64,000 nucleotides of DNA from Siccirubricoccus sp. G192 (GCF_019084075.1 NZ_JAHREN010000001.1:2577501-2641500), one strand, 5' to 3'; positions 39,794-49,262 are shown, counted from the stretch's first letter. Numbers and translations are program-made. The notes: generated by a model not told the origin, from the sequence alone.

Positions 39794-40229
39794 CCGGAGG
39801 GTCGAATGGCCAATCCGGGCCGTGCCGAGCCTCGCCTAGCACGCGCCGCAGGTTCTTGCCGATGCGGCCCAGGGCTTCCTCCCAGGGCAGCACGGCGAAG
39901 GCATCGAATTCCGGCAACCTGGTGCCGTCAGCATGGCGGAAGAAGGAGGTGCAGCGCAGCTCCTCCGGCGCCGGCATCTCCGCGCGGCGCCAGAGGAACA
40001 GCGCCAGGTCCTTGGCCGGCAGGTAGCGATGCAGGCCGAGCGGCACCAGCGCGCCGGGCGGGACACGGAGGCCGGTCTCCTCCCGCAATTCGCGCGCCGC
40101 CGCCACGGCGAAATCCTCGCCCGGCTCCGCCAGGCCCTTCGGGATGTCCCAGAGCACCGCCCGCGCGAAATGGCCGAGCAGCAGCCTCGCCCCGTCGGTC
40201 ACGATCACGCCGCAACTGGTCCGGCGCAT
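39780..40229 (-). CDS. Nudix hydrolase
   Basis: A 149-residue Nudix domain with a perfect box GLAEPGEDFAVAAARELREE followed by TGL (Gx5Ex7REUxEExGU), near residues 40-62. Nudix enzymes hydrolyse nucleoside diphosphates linked to another group. Start ATG 40229. Its end overlaps the convergent TctC relic. The substrate cannot be told from the box. It lies 8 bases after the flippase-like gene in the same direction. Confidence 0.9.
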   Translation of the reverse strand: MRRTSCGVIVTDGARLLLGHFARAVLWDIPKGLAEPGEDFAVAAARELREETGLRVPPGALVPLGLHRYLPAKDLALFLWRRAEMPAPEELRCTSFFRHADGTRLPEFDAFAVLPWEEALGRIGKNLRRVLGEARHGPDWPFDPPVIGA

Positions 40230-40237
40230 GCCGCGTC

Positions 40238-40576
40238 TCAGGCGGCCGCCGCCAGCAGCACCACCCCGCCGCTGATCAGCGCGATCGCCGCCAGTTTCTG
40301 CGCCCCCAGCGCCTCGCCGAACATGAAATGCCCGATGATGGCGATCACCACATAGCTGGCCGCGGTGCAGGGCAGCGCCACCGACATCGGGATCTTCCGC
40401 AGCGCCACGATATAGAGCAGCGCCGCGCCGCCATAGAAGACCAGGCCAATCATGGTGGCGGGCCGGAAGAGCTGGGCGAGGAAGCCGCCCTCGCCGCCCG
40501 CCCCGGTCTTCAGCAGCACCTGCCCGACCAGCGAGGTGCAGATCGCGGCGCCGAGCGCCAGCCAGAAGGGGGTCAC
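40238..40576 (-). CDS. Small EamA/SMR-type transporter (ArnE/ArnF-like flippase subunit)
   Basis: A 112-residue four-span protein: FWLALGAAICTSLVGQVLLK, the GLVFYGGAALLYIVALRKIP region, VALPCTAASYVVIAIIGHFM and ALISGGVVLLAAA. Its size and the GQVLLK and ALPCTAASYVV patterns resemble ArnE/ArnF, which move undecaprenyl-phosphate-aminoarabinose across the inner membrane. The start GTG 40576 overlaps the stop of the GT2 gene (GTGA), strongly linking the two. It is probably the flippase for the lipid-linked sugar made by the GT2 enzyme. Confidence 0.75.
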   Translation of the reverse strand: MTPFWLALGAAICTSLVGQVLLKTGAGGEGGFLAQLFRPATMIGLVFYGGAALLYIVALRKIPMSVALPCTAASYVVIAIIGHFMFGEALGAQKLAAIALISGGVVLLAAAA

Positions 40577-41580
40577 GAGAGCGCATCCTCCCGCAGCCGC
40601 GCCGCCGGCTGGATTTCCGGGGCGGCTGGGCCGATCACCTGCCGCACCACGCCCTGCGGCTTGCCGTTGGCTGAGAGGAAGGCGCGGCCGACATATTCGC
40701 CGAGCACGCCAAGGATCAGGAACTGCACGCCGGCGATCAGCAGCATCATGGTCATGCTGGACGCCCAGCCGGAGGGCGGCGCGCCGGTCAGCGCCTCCGC
40801 CATCACCAGCAGCGCGCCGAACAGGCCGAGCACGCCCATGCCGACCCCGGCGAAGATCGCCAGCCGCAGCGGCAGCACCGAGAAATTGGTGGCCAGGTTC
40901 AGCCAGAGCCGCACCAGCCGCACCAGGGTGTAGTTGGAGCGGCCTTCGAGCCGGGCCAGGTGCAGCACCTCGACGCTGTCGATCCGCTTCGTCACCTGCA
41001 TGATGAGCCCGTCCACATAGGGGTAGGGGCCGCGGTATTTCGTGACCTCCCGCACCACCAGCGCATTCATGCAGCGGAAGGAGGAGAGATACAGGCCCTT
41101 CGGCTTGTCCAGCAGCGCATCCGCCACCCGGTTGGCGAAGCGGGAGCCGAGGTTGCGCCAGCCCTCGTGCCGCTTCTCGGCATAGCGGGTATAGACCACG
41201 TCCCAATGGCCCAGGCGGGCGTGGTCATAGAGCTTCAGCACCTCCTCCGGCGGGTTCTGCAGGTCATCGTCCATGGTGATGACATAGGCGCCGCGGGCAT
41301 GCCGCAGCCCGGTCATGACCGCGTTGTGCTCGCCGAAGTTGCGGGCATGTTCCAGGTAGGTGAGCGGCACGCTGGCGCTGGCGGCCAGCGCCCGGCAGAC
41401 ATCGCCGGAATTGTCCGGGCTGCCGTCATTCACCAGCACGATCTCGAGCCCGCCCACCGGGGCAAGGGCGGAGAGCGCCTCCACCAGCCGGCCCACGGTG
41501 GCGGCGCCGCGATAGACCGGGACGACGATGCTCAGACCTACCGGATACCCGGAAAGCGTGTCGCGCGGGGATTCAGGCAT
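40573..41580 (-). CDS. Family 2 glycosyltransferase, polyprenyl-phosphate type (GtrB/ArnC/DPM1-like)
   Basis: A 335-residue enzyme from ATG 41580. The GT-A domain (LSIVVPVYRGAATVGRLVEA, VNDGSPDNS, then ITMDDDLQNPPEEV with the metal-binding DxD) is followed by two C-terminal membrane spans (LAIFAGVGMGVLGLFGALLV and MTMMLLIAGVQFLILGVLGE). EGRSNYTLVRLVRLWLNL is the conserved amphipathic segment before the spans. The family transfers a sugar from a nucleotide to undecaprenyl phosphate on the cytoplasmic face. Coupled by overlap with the small flippase-like gene. Sugar unknown. Confidence 0.9.
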   Translation of the reverse strand: MPESPRDTLSGYPVGLSIVVPVYRGAATVGRLVEALSALAPVGGLEIVLVNDGSPDNSGDVCRALAASASVPLTYLEHARNFGEHNAVMTGLRHARGAYVITMDDDLQNPPEEVLKLYDHARLGHWDVVYTRYAEKRHEGWRNLGSRFANRVADALLDKPKGLYLSSFRCMNALVVREVTKYRGPYPYVDGLIMQVTKRIDSVEVLHLARLEGRSNYTLVRLVRLWLNLATNFSVLPLRLAIFAGVGMGVLGLFGALLVMAEALTGAPPSGWASSMTMMLLIAGVQFLILGVLGEYVGRAFLSANGKPQGVVRQVIGPAAPEIQPAARLREDALS

Positions 41581-41615
41581 GATACGCAAGGATTCTCCGG
41601 TCAGGGACGGTGGCA

Positions 41616-42362
41616 TCAGGGACGCAGGGCAGTGGCAAGCACCGAGCCGCCGGCGGGGAAGGGCAGGCCGCCCACCATCAGCCGCCGCTCCAGCGCCGTC
41701 ATCGCCCAGAGGCTACGGTTCAGCCAAGGCGGAAACGGGGCAACATCGGAGCGGTTGTCGGGCGCGCGTGCCAGCAACTTGCGCTGCACCACCATCAGCG
41801 GCAGCAGCAGGGCGTTCCAGTAGCGCGGGCGGATCGCCTGGAAGCCGGCGCCGGCCAGCAGGGCGCGGGCGGTGCCGGCGGTGAAGCGGCGGGCATTGTG
41901 CACCCTGAGGTCATGCGCCGAGTGCAACCATTCGAAGGCCGGCAGGTTCACCAGCAGCAGCCCGCCCGGCCGCAGCACCCGGAACATCTCGGCCAGGGCG
42001 CGGTCCGGCTCCACCGCGGCGTGGGAGAGCACATCGAGGCTGATCAGGGCGCCGAAACTGGCATCCGCGAAGGGCAGGGCATTCACCGTGCCGACCGCGA
42101 CCGGGAGCCCGGCCTTGGCCCGGGCCCGGGCGGCGGCCTCCGGCATGTATTCCAGCCCGGTGGCCGGGATGTCGGGCCGGGCCTGGCGCAGCCGCGCCAG
42201 GAAGCCGCCGGTGCCGCAGCCGGCATCGAGCAGCCCGCCCCAGGGCGCGGTTCCGGCCGGGCGGGCGGCCTCCAGCGCACCGAGGGCCTGGGCATGCAGG
42301 GCGCGATACCACCACATGCCGTCCTCGGCAGCGTCCATCAATTGATATTCGGCGGGCTCCAC
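41616..42362 (-). CDS. SAM-dependent class I methyltransferase
   Basis: A 248-residue methyltransferase from GTG 42362 (VEPAEYQLMDAAEDGMWWYR). The SAM-binding loop is LLDAGCGTGGFLARLRQ near residue 47, followed by ATGLEYMPEAA and FRVLRPGGLLLVNLPAFEWL. The lead MWWYRALH is frequent in methyltransferases found beside lipid-sugar glycosyltransferases. The gene lies 35 bases upstream of the GT2 gene in the same direction, so it may methylate the sugar or an intermediate (inference). A longer start at 42434 adds only low-complexity residues. Confidence 0.85.
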   Translation of the reverse strand: MEPAEYQLMDAAEDGMWWYRALHAQALGALEAARPAGTAPWGGLLDAGCGTGGFLARLRQARPDIPATGLEYMPEAAARARAKAGLPVAVGTVNALPFADASFGALISLDVLSHAAVEPDRALAEMFRVLRPGGLLLVNLPAFEWLHSAHDLRVHNARRFTAGTARALLAGAGFQAIRPRYWNALLLPLMVVQRKLLARAPDNRSDVAPFPPWLNRSLWAMTALERRLMVGGLPFPAGGSVLATALRP

Positions 42363-42520
42363 GCCCCGTTTCTGGCATGCGGCCGGCGGGGGCGACAAGG
42401 CGCGGCAGCGCAACAAGCGCGTGGGGTGAGGCATCGGGCGCAGTTGCCTCGCCGCTGCCGCATCCCGGCCGCAATGGCATTGCAGGATCGGTGCGGCGCG
42501 ACAAGGATGTGCGCCCTGCC

Positions 42521-44126
42521 ATGATGCCCTCGGACCCTATCCCGCCGCATCCGCCTGTTGCCACGCCCCTGGCCGGGGCCACCGATCCAGCCCTGGCGGC
42601 GCGGCTGCTCCGGGTCGCCGCGCTGCTGCCGGCCCTGGCCTATCTGCTGGTCGCGCTGTCGCCGCCGCTGAACCATGACGTGGCGGCGGTGCTGGATTTC
42701 GCCGAGCGCTGGATCGCCGGGGAAAGGCTCTATGCCGACCTGATCGACGTCAATCCGCCGCTGGTCTTCGTCCTCAACCTGCTGCCGGCGGCGATCGGCG
42801 CCTGGACGCCGCTGGATGCGGTGCAGGGGCTGCTGCTCTGCGTCTTCGGGCTCTGCGCCCTTTCGGCGGGCATGGCGTTGCGGTTGGTGCGGCTCGGCGG
42901 GGCGGGGCCGATGGAAGCCGCCTGTCTCGCCGTTACCATCCCGTTGCTGACCATCGCCGCCGGCTATGATTTCGGCCAGCGCGAGCACCTCATGGCGGTG
43001 GCCGCGATCCCCTATCTGCTGCTGGCGGCGCGCCGCATCGAGGGGGTGCCAACCGGGCGCGGCCTCACCCTGGGCTGCGCCGTGCTGGCCGGGCTGGGCT
43101 TCGCGTTGAAGCCGCATTTCCTGGCGGTGCCGGCGCTGGTGGAGGGGTGGGTGCTGCTCCGCCGCGGCCCGCTCCGGGCGCTGCGCGACCCGGTGCCCTG
43201 GAGCATGGCGGGGATCTGGCTGCTCTATCTGGCCAGCCTGCCGGTGCTCTTCCCGGAATACCTGGGCTACGTGCTGCCGCTGGTCTGGGACTACTACCTC
43301 GACCTCGGCGGCTTCGCCTGGTGGCAGGTGATCCTGACCGAGCGGCTCGGCACCGCGCTGATGCTGCTGCTGCCGCTGATGGTGGTGGCCTTCCGGCCGG
43401 CGGGGTTCCGGCACGAAGCGCGGGCATTGCCGCAGGTGCTGGCGCTGGCGGCGCTGGGCGCCACGGTTTCCGCCGTGGTGCAGCACAAGGGCTGGTCCTA
43501 TCACGCCCTGCCGGTGCGGCTGCTGACCGGGCTGCTGGCGGTGGTGCTGGCCGCGCGCTGGCTGGACCGGTCCCTGCCGGGGATGCGGGCGCTGCGTGCC
43601 GCCCCCGCCGCCGCGGTGATCGCCGCCTTCGCCATCGGCATCCATAATTTCGCCGGTGCCGAGGCGCCCTGGCGGCAGATCACCTGGTCCTGGTCGCGGG
43701 CCGGGGCGGTCTCCGACCTGCTGAAGCGGGAGGCCTATGGGGAGCGGCTGCTGGTGCTCTCGCCCGACATCTTCCCGGTCTATCCGGCGCTGAACTATGC
43801 CCGCGCGCAATCGACGCTGCGGACGATGAACCTTTGGCTGTTGCAGGGGGTCTACAACCGCTGCCCGGCCAATGGCGCGCGCTACCGCGAGACCTGGGAG
43901 ATGCCGCGCGCCGAATTCTTCGTCTACCGCACTGTGGCCGAGGATTTCTCCCGTGCGCCGCCGGCCGCGATCCTGGTGTCACGCAACCCGGGCATTCCCT
44001 GGTGTGGCCGGGAATTCGATTTTCTGGAATATTTCTCGCGCCATCCCCTTGTTCGCCGAGACCTTCCGGCGGTATCGCCCAGCGGCCGAGGTCGAGGGCT
44101 ATCGACTGTTTCTGCGGGAAGACTGA
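42521..44126 (+). CDS. Polytopic GT-C-like glycosyltransferase membrane protein, frameshifted near its end
   Basis: About 534 residues and some ten membrane spans (LLRVAALLPALAYLLVAL, LTLGCAVLAGLGFALKPHFL, WSMAGIWLLYLASLPVLF and others). LNHDVAAVLDFAERWIAGER after the first span resembles the periplasmic acidic loop of GT-C enzymes, which use lipid-linked sugars on the outer membrane face. The C-terminal soluble part is out of frame after FSRHP: with one C less at 44045-44048 it reads SRHPLFAETFRRYRPAAEVE and stops at TGA 44124, which overlaps the next ATG. Divergent from the methyltransferase-GT2-flippase genes, whose product it may use. Confidence 0.75.
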
Positions 44127-44953
44127 TGACCCACCAGGATTATGTCGGCCGCACCGAGACGCGGGAGGACCGCGTCGATCCCAGGCTGGTCGAGGGGCTG
44201 GCCGCCACGCTCGGGCGGCCGGTGCCGCAAGGGGCGCTGCCGCCCCTTTGGCACTGGATGCTCTTCCAGGACTGGCGGAGGCCCGAGGAGCTGGGGCCGG
44301 ATGGCCACCCGAAGCGCGGCGGCTTCCTGCCGCCGGTGCATGACCTGCCGCGCCGCATGTGGGCGGGCGGTCGCGTGACCTTCCATGCCGCCGGCCTCCA
44401 GGCCGAGGACCGGCTGCGCCGCACCAGCACCATCCGCAAGGTGGACGAGAAATCCGGCGGTTCCGGCCGGCTCGTCTTCGTCACCGTGCACCATCTGGTG
44501 GAGGGGCCGCGCGGCCCGGCGCTGGAGGAGGAGCAGGACCTGGTCTATCGCGGCACCGAGGGCGCGGCGGTGCGCGCCGCCGAACCGGCGCCCGAGATGC
44601 CGGGTGCGGCCACGGCCAGCCTGGTGCCTGACAGCGTGATGCTGTTCCGCTACTCCGCGCTCACCGGCAATGGCCACCGCATCCATTACGACCACCCCTA
44701 TGTCACCGGGGTGGAGGGCTATCCCGGCCTGGTGGTGCATGGCCCCTTGCAGGCGACCTTGCTGGCGCAGCACGTGCTGGACCATGCGCCGCCCGGCGCC
44801 CGGCTCGCCCGCTTCGCCTATCGCGGACGCCGCCCCTGTTTCGACGGGCGGCGCCTGACCCTGCTCGGCACCTTCTCGGGCCAGGATGCCCGGGCCGAGA
44901 CGCGGGACGAGGATGGCGCCACCTGCATGCAGGCCGAGGCCGTGCTTGCCTGA
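44126..44953 (+). CDS. FAS1-like / MaoC-type acyl-CoA dehydratase
   Basis: A 275-residue double hot-dog protein. The N-terminal FAS1-like dehydratase domain (PLWHWMLFQDWRRPEELGPD, RTSTIRKVDEKSGGSGRLVF) precedes a MaoC-like half with FRYSALTGNGHRIHYDHPYV, the hydratase motif, and GYPGLVVHGPLQATLLAQHV. The closest characterised relatives are mesaconyl-C4-CoA hydratase-type enzymes, but the substrate here is unknown. ATG 44126 shares one base with the stop of the GT-C-like gene (TGATG). Confidence 0.88.
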   Translation: MTHQDYVGRTETREDRVDPRLVEGLAATLGRPVPQGALPPLWHWMLFQDWRRPEELGPDGHPKRGGFLPPVHDLPRRMWAGGRVTFHAAGLQAEDRLRRTSTIRKVDEKSGGSGRLVFVTVHHLVEGPRGPALEEEQDLVYRGTEGAAVRAAEPAPEMPGAATASLVPDSVMLFRYSALTGNGHRIHYDHPYVTGVEGYPGLVVHGPLQATLLAQHVLDHAPPGARLARFAYRGRRPCFDGRRLTLLGTFSGQDARAETRDEDGATCMQAEAVLA

Positions 44954-44968
44954 GCGAAGGCCGCGCTG

Positions 44969-45955
44969 ATGCCGGAAAGTCCCGGCGCTCGCCTGGCTGC
45001 GGCCGGGCCGGCGCCGTTGCCCTCCCGCACCGCCTCGCACCTTGTGCCCACGGGCGAGGAGGCGATGCGCGGGCTGCTGCTCGTGGCGCTGGGCTATGCC
45101 GTGATCTCGGCGGCGGATGCCTCGGTGAAATGGGTGCTGCCGGAGATCGGGCCGGCCGCCGCCATGGTCTGGCGCGGGCTGATCGGCGCCATGACAGTGG
45201 CGGTGCTGGCGCGTGGCCGCGGGCTCAGGCCGGTGCGCTGGCGACTGCTCGGGCTGCGGAATGTCCTGCATACCAGCGTCTCCGCCGCCTGGTACCTGGC
45301 CTGGATGCTGGGTGTCTCGCTGGCCGACAGCTATGCCGTGGCGGCTGCGGCGCCGCTGCTGATGACCCTGATGGCCATCCCGATGCTGGGCGAGCGGATC
45401 GGCTGGCGGCGCTGGCTCAGCACCGCGATCGGCTTCGGCGGCGTGCTGTTCATGCTCCAGCCTGGCGGCGAGTTGTGGCGATGGGAGACCGGGATGCTGC
45501 TGGTCGCCACCGTGGTGATGGCGCTCACCCGGATCTGGACCCGCGTGCTAACCCGCACCGATACGCCCAGCGCCATCGCCTTCTGGCTGATGGTCGCGCA
45601 TATCCCGGTGGGGCTGCTGCTGCTGATGGTCCCTGCCATGTGGCCCGCCTCCGGCCCGCCGCCGCTGCTGCCGAGCTGGGCCGGGTTGCTGGCCCTGGTG
45701 GCTTTCGGCATGGCGAATGGGGTGGCGCATATGCTGTTTGCGCGCGGCTTCGGCCTGGCGCCGATCTCGGCCATCGCGCCCTTCGAATATTCACCGCTGC
45801 TCTGGGGCATCCCGCTCGGCTTCCTGATCTGGGCGGAGGTGCCGGCCTGGACCACCCTGGCCGGCGCCGCCATCGTCATCGGCGCCGGGCTCTACAACGT
45901 GCATCGCGAGAGGGTGCGGCGGGCGCAGGAACGCGCGGCGGCGAAGGCGGGCTGA
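44969..45955 (+). CDS. EamA/DMT family transporter
   Basis: A 328-residue drug/metabolite-type transporter with ten spans in two EamA repeats. Repeat 1 covers GLLLVALGYAVISAADASVK to GFGGVLFMLQPGG; repeat 2 covers TGMLLVATVVMALTRIWTRV to AAIVIGAGLYNVHRE. A start at ATG 45065 (MRGLLLVALGY) would remove 32 non-conserved residues. Substrate unknown. It is followed by a second EamA gene with a TGATG junction. Confidence 0.88.
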   Translation: MPESPGARLAAAGPAPLPSRTASHLVPTGEEAMRGLLLVALGYAVISAADASVKWVLPEIGPAAAMVWRGLIGAMTVAVLARGRGLRPVRWRLLGLRNVLHTSVSAAWYLAWMLGVSLADSYAVAAAAPLLMTLMAIPMLGERIGWRRWLSTAIGFGGVLFMLQPGGELWRWETGMLLVATVVMALTRIWTRVLTRTDTPSAIAFWLMVAHIPVGLLLLMVPAMWPASGPPPLLPSWAGLLALVAFGMANGVAHMLFARGFGLAPISAIAPFEYSPLLWGIPLGFLIWAEVPAWTTLAGAAIVIGAGLYNVHRERVRRAQERAAAKAG

Positions 45956-46876
45956 TGCCGCTCCGGCATGATATCCGCCGCGGCGCGCTCTGCATGCTGC
46001 TGGCGCATCTGCTCTTCACCGGCATGTCGGCCATGGTGAAGGAACTCGGGGACCGCATCCCCTTCGTCGAACTGATGTTCTTCCGCAGCTTCTTCGCATT
46101 GCCGGTGATAGGGCTGATCGTCGCCCGCAGCGGCGGCGCTAGGCTGCTGCGGACGCGGCGCTTCCCGGGGCATTTCCTGCGCGCCATTACCGGCACCATG
46201 GCGCAGGGTTGCAGCTTCTTCGCTCTCACCGTGCTCTCCTTGGCCGAGCAGACGGCGCTCGGCTACACCACGCCGCTTTTCGTTACCATACTGGCCATTC
46301 CCCTGCTCGGCGAGAAGGTGGGGCGGCATCGCTGGTCCGCCGTGCTGCTGGGCTTCTGCGGCGTGCTGGTGATCGCGGCGGGGCAGGGGGTGTTCCATGG
46401 CGCCGGGCCGGTCAGCGCGCTGATGGTGGCGGGCACCGTCGCCGCGGTGTCGCAGGGGCTGTTCTCGGCGCTGACCACGCTTCTGGTACGGCAGTTGTCC
46501 GCCACCGAGACCTCGACCACCATCGTGCTCTGGCAGTCGCTGCTGATGACCAGCTTCACCCTGCTGGTGCTGCCCTTCGTCTGGGTCACGCCCACCTGGC
46601 CGGATCTCGCCATGCTGGTGCTGATCGGGCTGGTGGGCGGCGGCGCGCAATGGCTGCTGACCGAGGCCTATGCCAGCGCCCAGGTCTCGGCGCTCGGCCC
46701 CTATTCCTATTCCTCGCTGCTCTGGTCCATTGCGCTGGGCTGGATGGTATGGGGGGGATGTGCCGACGCCCTGGATGCTGGCAGGCTCCGCGCTGATCGT
46801 CATCGCCGGCCTCTATATCCTGCACCGGGAACTGGTGCGCCGGCGCATGGCCGCGGCCGAAAGGAGCGAAGAATGA
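45955..46876 (+). pseudogene. EamA/DMT family transporter, second copy, frameshifted
   Basis: Ten spans in two EamA repeats, about 306 residues. The frame breaks before the last span at a run of seven G (46751-46757). With six it reads GWMVWGDVPTPWMLAGSALI and ends in IAGLYILHRELVRRRMA, the normal C-terminus. Only about 25 per cent of its text resembles the previous gene, so it is an old paralogue, not a recent copy. The ATG shares a base with the stop of the first EamA gene and its stop overlaps the MBL start. Probably intact in reality. Confidence 0.85.
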
Positions 46877-47749
46877 GCATCCCCTTCCGCAGGGACGACA
46901 CCTTGGCCCCCGGCGCGGTGGAGGAGACGGCGCCGGGCGTGCGGCGCATCCTCTGCAACAACCCCTCGGCCTTCACCTTCCGCGGCACCAATACCTATGT
47001 CATCGGCCGCGGCGAGGTGGCTGTGCTGGACCCCGGGCCGGTGGATGCGGCGCATCTGGAGGCCATCCTGGCGGCCGTGCGGGGCGAGCGGGTGACGCAG
47101 GTGATCGTCTCCCACACCCATCGCGACCATTCGCCCGGCGCCCGCGCGCTGGCGGCGGTGACCGGGGCGCCGATGCTGGGTTTCGCGCCGCACATGACCC
47201 CGGCCGCCGAGGGGGGGCGAGGGTGGCGACCACGATTTCATCCCGGATATCCGCGTGCCCGATGGCGGCAGGGTGGAAGGCGGCGATTGGCGCCTGACCG
47301 CGCTGCACACGCCAGGGCATTGCGGCAATCACCTCTGCTTCGCGCTGGAAGGGACCGGCGTGCTGTTCAGCGCCGACCATGTGATGTCCTGGTCCACCAG
47401 CGTGGTCAGCCCGCCGGATGGCGACATGGCCGCCTATATGCGCAGCCTGGCGCGGTTGCAGGCGCGCGAGGACCGTATGCTGCTGCCCGGCCACGGCCCC
47501 GCCATCACCGAGCCCGCCCCCTTCCTGGCGGCGCTGGCGGCGCATCGGCAGGAGCGGGAGGAGCGGGTGGTGGCGGCGCTCGACGCGAAGGGCCGGGCGA
47601 CGGCGGCGGAACTGGTCGGCCCGGTTTATGGCCCGCTCGATCCGCGCCTGGTCGGCGCCGCCGGGCGCAGCCTGCTGTCCCACCTCATCAAGCTGGAAGC
47701 CGAGGGTGTGGTGCGGCGGGAGGGCGAGACCTGGATGCCTGCCGCATAA
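46873..47749 (+). pseudogene. MBL-fold metallo-hydrolase (LACTB2-like), frameshifted
   Basis: About 291 residues. An N-terminal metallo-beta-lactamase domain has the zinc motif VSHTHRDHSPGA near residue 80, LHTPGHCGNHLCF, FSADHVMSW and LLPGHGP. A C-terminal winged helix (DAKGRATAAELVGPVYGPLD, LLSHLIKLEAEGVVRREG) places it with LACTB2-type hydrolases, some of which are RNases. The frame breaks at seven G (47211-47217); six give AAEGGEGGDHDFIPDIRVPD. ATG 46873 overlaps the EamA stop. Probably intact. Confidence 0.85.
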
Positions 47750-47752
47750 CGG

Positions 47753-48451
47753 TCAGCCTGACTCCGGCAGCCGGTTGTCCATGCCGCGGAAGCAGATGAG
47801 CTGACGCTGGCGTCGCTGCTCCGGCGTCATCGCCAGCCAGGCACGGAATTCGGCCAGCACCTTGGCGGTGATGGTGGCGATCTTGTGCCGGGCGGCTTCC
47901 TCCACCCCGAAGAAGCGGAGCTCCTCCAGTTCACCGGAGCCGCGGATAGGACCGGTCGCGGCCTCCGCGGGGGCGATCAGGAAACGGGCGTTGAAGCGCA
48001 TGAAGCGGTTGGGCGGCGTCACCGCGCGGCAGAGATAGTCGAGCGCGGCGAGGTCGGGCAGCACGTGATGGCCCTCGCCATGGCCAAGACGGAGATTGGT
48101 CTCCTCCAGCAATTCCCGCACCGCGGCGATGCCGAGCGCGCGGGCCAGCGAGGGCGGCGCCTGGCGTTCCAGGCAGGCGCGGGTGGACTCCGCCAATTCG
48201 GTGACGGATTGCGCGCGGTAATCGGCGCGATCCACCCGGCCGCCGGGGAAGACCAGCACATTCGGCATGAAGCGGTGGTTGGCGTGGCGCATGCCCATCA
48301 GCACCTCCGCCCCCTGCCTGCCCTGGCGCCAGAGGATCAGGCTGGCGGCATGGCGCGGGCGCACCACGCGCGGGCGGGCGCGGATCTCGGAGGCCGGGCC
48401 GCCGGGATTGTCGTCGGTCGGCGCATCCCGCGGGGGTGCATCGTCAGTCAA
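47753..48451 (-). CDS. Nudix hydrolase, NUDT19/LACTB2-neighbour type
   Basis: A 232-residue protein. VFPGGRVDRADYRAQ and, after an insert of about 35 residues, GIAAVRELLEETNLRLG form a Nudix box split by the insertion typical of the NUDT7/NUDT19 group, members of which hydrolyse CoA esters. The start is taken as TTG 48451, overlapping the stop of the nitroreductase gene; there is no ATG before residue 50. Its end lies 4 bases from the convergent MBL gene. Medium certainty for start, high for family. Confidence 0.85.
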   Translation of the reverse strand: MTDDAPPRDAPTDDNPGGPASEIRARPRVVRPRHAASLILWRQGRQGAEVLMGMRHANHRFMPNVLVFPGGRVDRADYRAQSVTELAESTRACLERQAPPSLARALGIAAVRELLEETNLRLGHGEGHHVLPDLAALDYLCRAVTPPNRFMRFNARFLIAPAEAATGPIRGSGELEELRFFGVEEAARHKIATITAKVLAEFRAWLAMTPEQRRQRQLICFRGMDNRLPESG

Positions 48452-49262
48452 GCGCGATACCCCGCAGCCGCAGCCAGGTGCGGAGGCCGAAACGTTCCGG
48501 CACGGAGAGCTGGCGGGCGCTGTTCTCGCTCCAGCCGCAGCCCTCGGGCTTCCGGCCCAGGATCTCGGGGTAGCGCGGCTTGGCCGGAGGGCGCAGCGCG
48601 TCATAGGCGGGCAGCGCCGCTTCTAGCCCGCTGTCGTCATAGCGCTCGCGGTGCACCACCACGGATTGCGGCAGGCGCGGCGAGGGGGCGTTGCGCGCCA
48701 CCGGCCAGCCGAGCGTCAGCCCCGCCACCGGGAAGACGCCCTTCGGCAAGCCGCAGAGCGGCCCCACCTTCTCCACATGGTTCCTCACATAGCTGATCGG
48801 GCAGGTGCCGAGCCCCGCCGCATCGGCGGCCAGGATCAGATGCGCCATGGCCAGGGCCGCATCCGCGGTGGCGTTGATGAAGGTATCGACCGAGTCGTTG
48901 GCGTATTCCCGCCCCTGCAATTCGCAGAGCCGCCGGCCGCGCCGGATATCGCCGCAGAACAGCAGGAAGATCGGCGCGTCCTTGATCCAGGGCATCGTGC
49001 CGATCCAGTCGGCGATGGCGGCGATCCTCGCCGGGTCCTGCAACAGGATGATGGAGTATTGTTGCAGGTCGGATTTGCTCGGCGCCGATTGCGCGGCGGC
49101 GAGGAGAGTCTGCAACAGAGGCTCCGGCACCGGCTCCGGCCGGTAGCGCCGCGTCACCCGGCGGTCGAGGATGGCGGCGAGGCCCGGGGCAAGCTCCGCG
49201 GGCGGCGCGAAGGGCTGCTCGCCATAGCGGGCCTGGATCAGCGCGGCGGGGTCGGTGGTCAT
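48444..49262 (-). CDS. Nitroreductase family protein
   Basis: A 272-residue FMN-dependent NAD(P)H oxidoreductase. RRVTRRYRPEPVPEPLLQTL (FMN phosphate contacts), AAAQSAPSKSDLQQYSIILL and LGTCPISYVRNHVEKVG are typical of the NfsA/FRP-like nitroreductase fold. The frame is open to 49343, but ATG 49262 is at the start of conserved sequence. It overlaps the Nudix gene downstream, making a two-gene unit. Substrate unknown. Confidence 0.9.
   Translation of the reverse strand: MTTDPAALIQARYGEQPFAPPAELAPGLAAILDRRVTRRYRPEPVPEPLLQTLLAAAQSAPSKSDLQQYSIILLQDPARIAAIADWIGTMPWIKDAPIFLLFCGDIRRGRRLCELQGREYANDSVDTFINATADAALAMAHLILAADAAGLGTCPISYVRNHVEKVGPLCGLPKGVFPVAGLTLGWPVARNAPSPRLPQSVVVHRERYDDSGLEAALPAYDALRPPAKPRYPEILGRKPEGCGWSENSARQLSVPERFGLRTWLRLRGIALD

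Noticed and set aside
42377-44953. One fused 858-residue membrane protein-dehydratase
   Set aside because: The join exists only because of a frameshift; after repair the first protein stops at 44126 and the dehydratase starts with TGATG.
46751-47217. Programmed ribosomal frameshifting at the G runs
   Set aside because: The same lesion is found in unrelated genes on both strands with no slippery-site context or stem; a sequencing cause is simpler.
45130-47799. One 889-residue fused frame over EamA genes and MBL
   Set aside because: Parts belong to three different genes read through two frameshifts.
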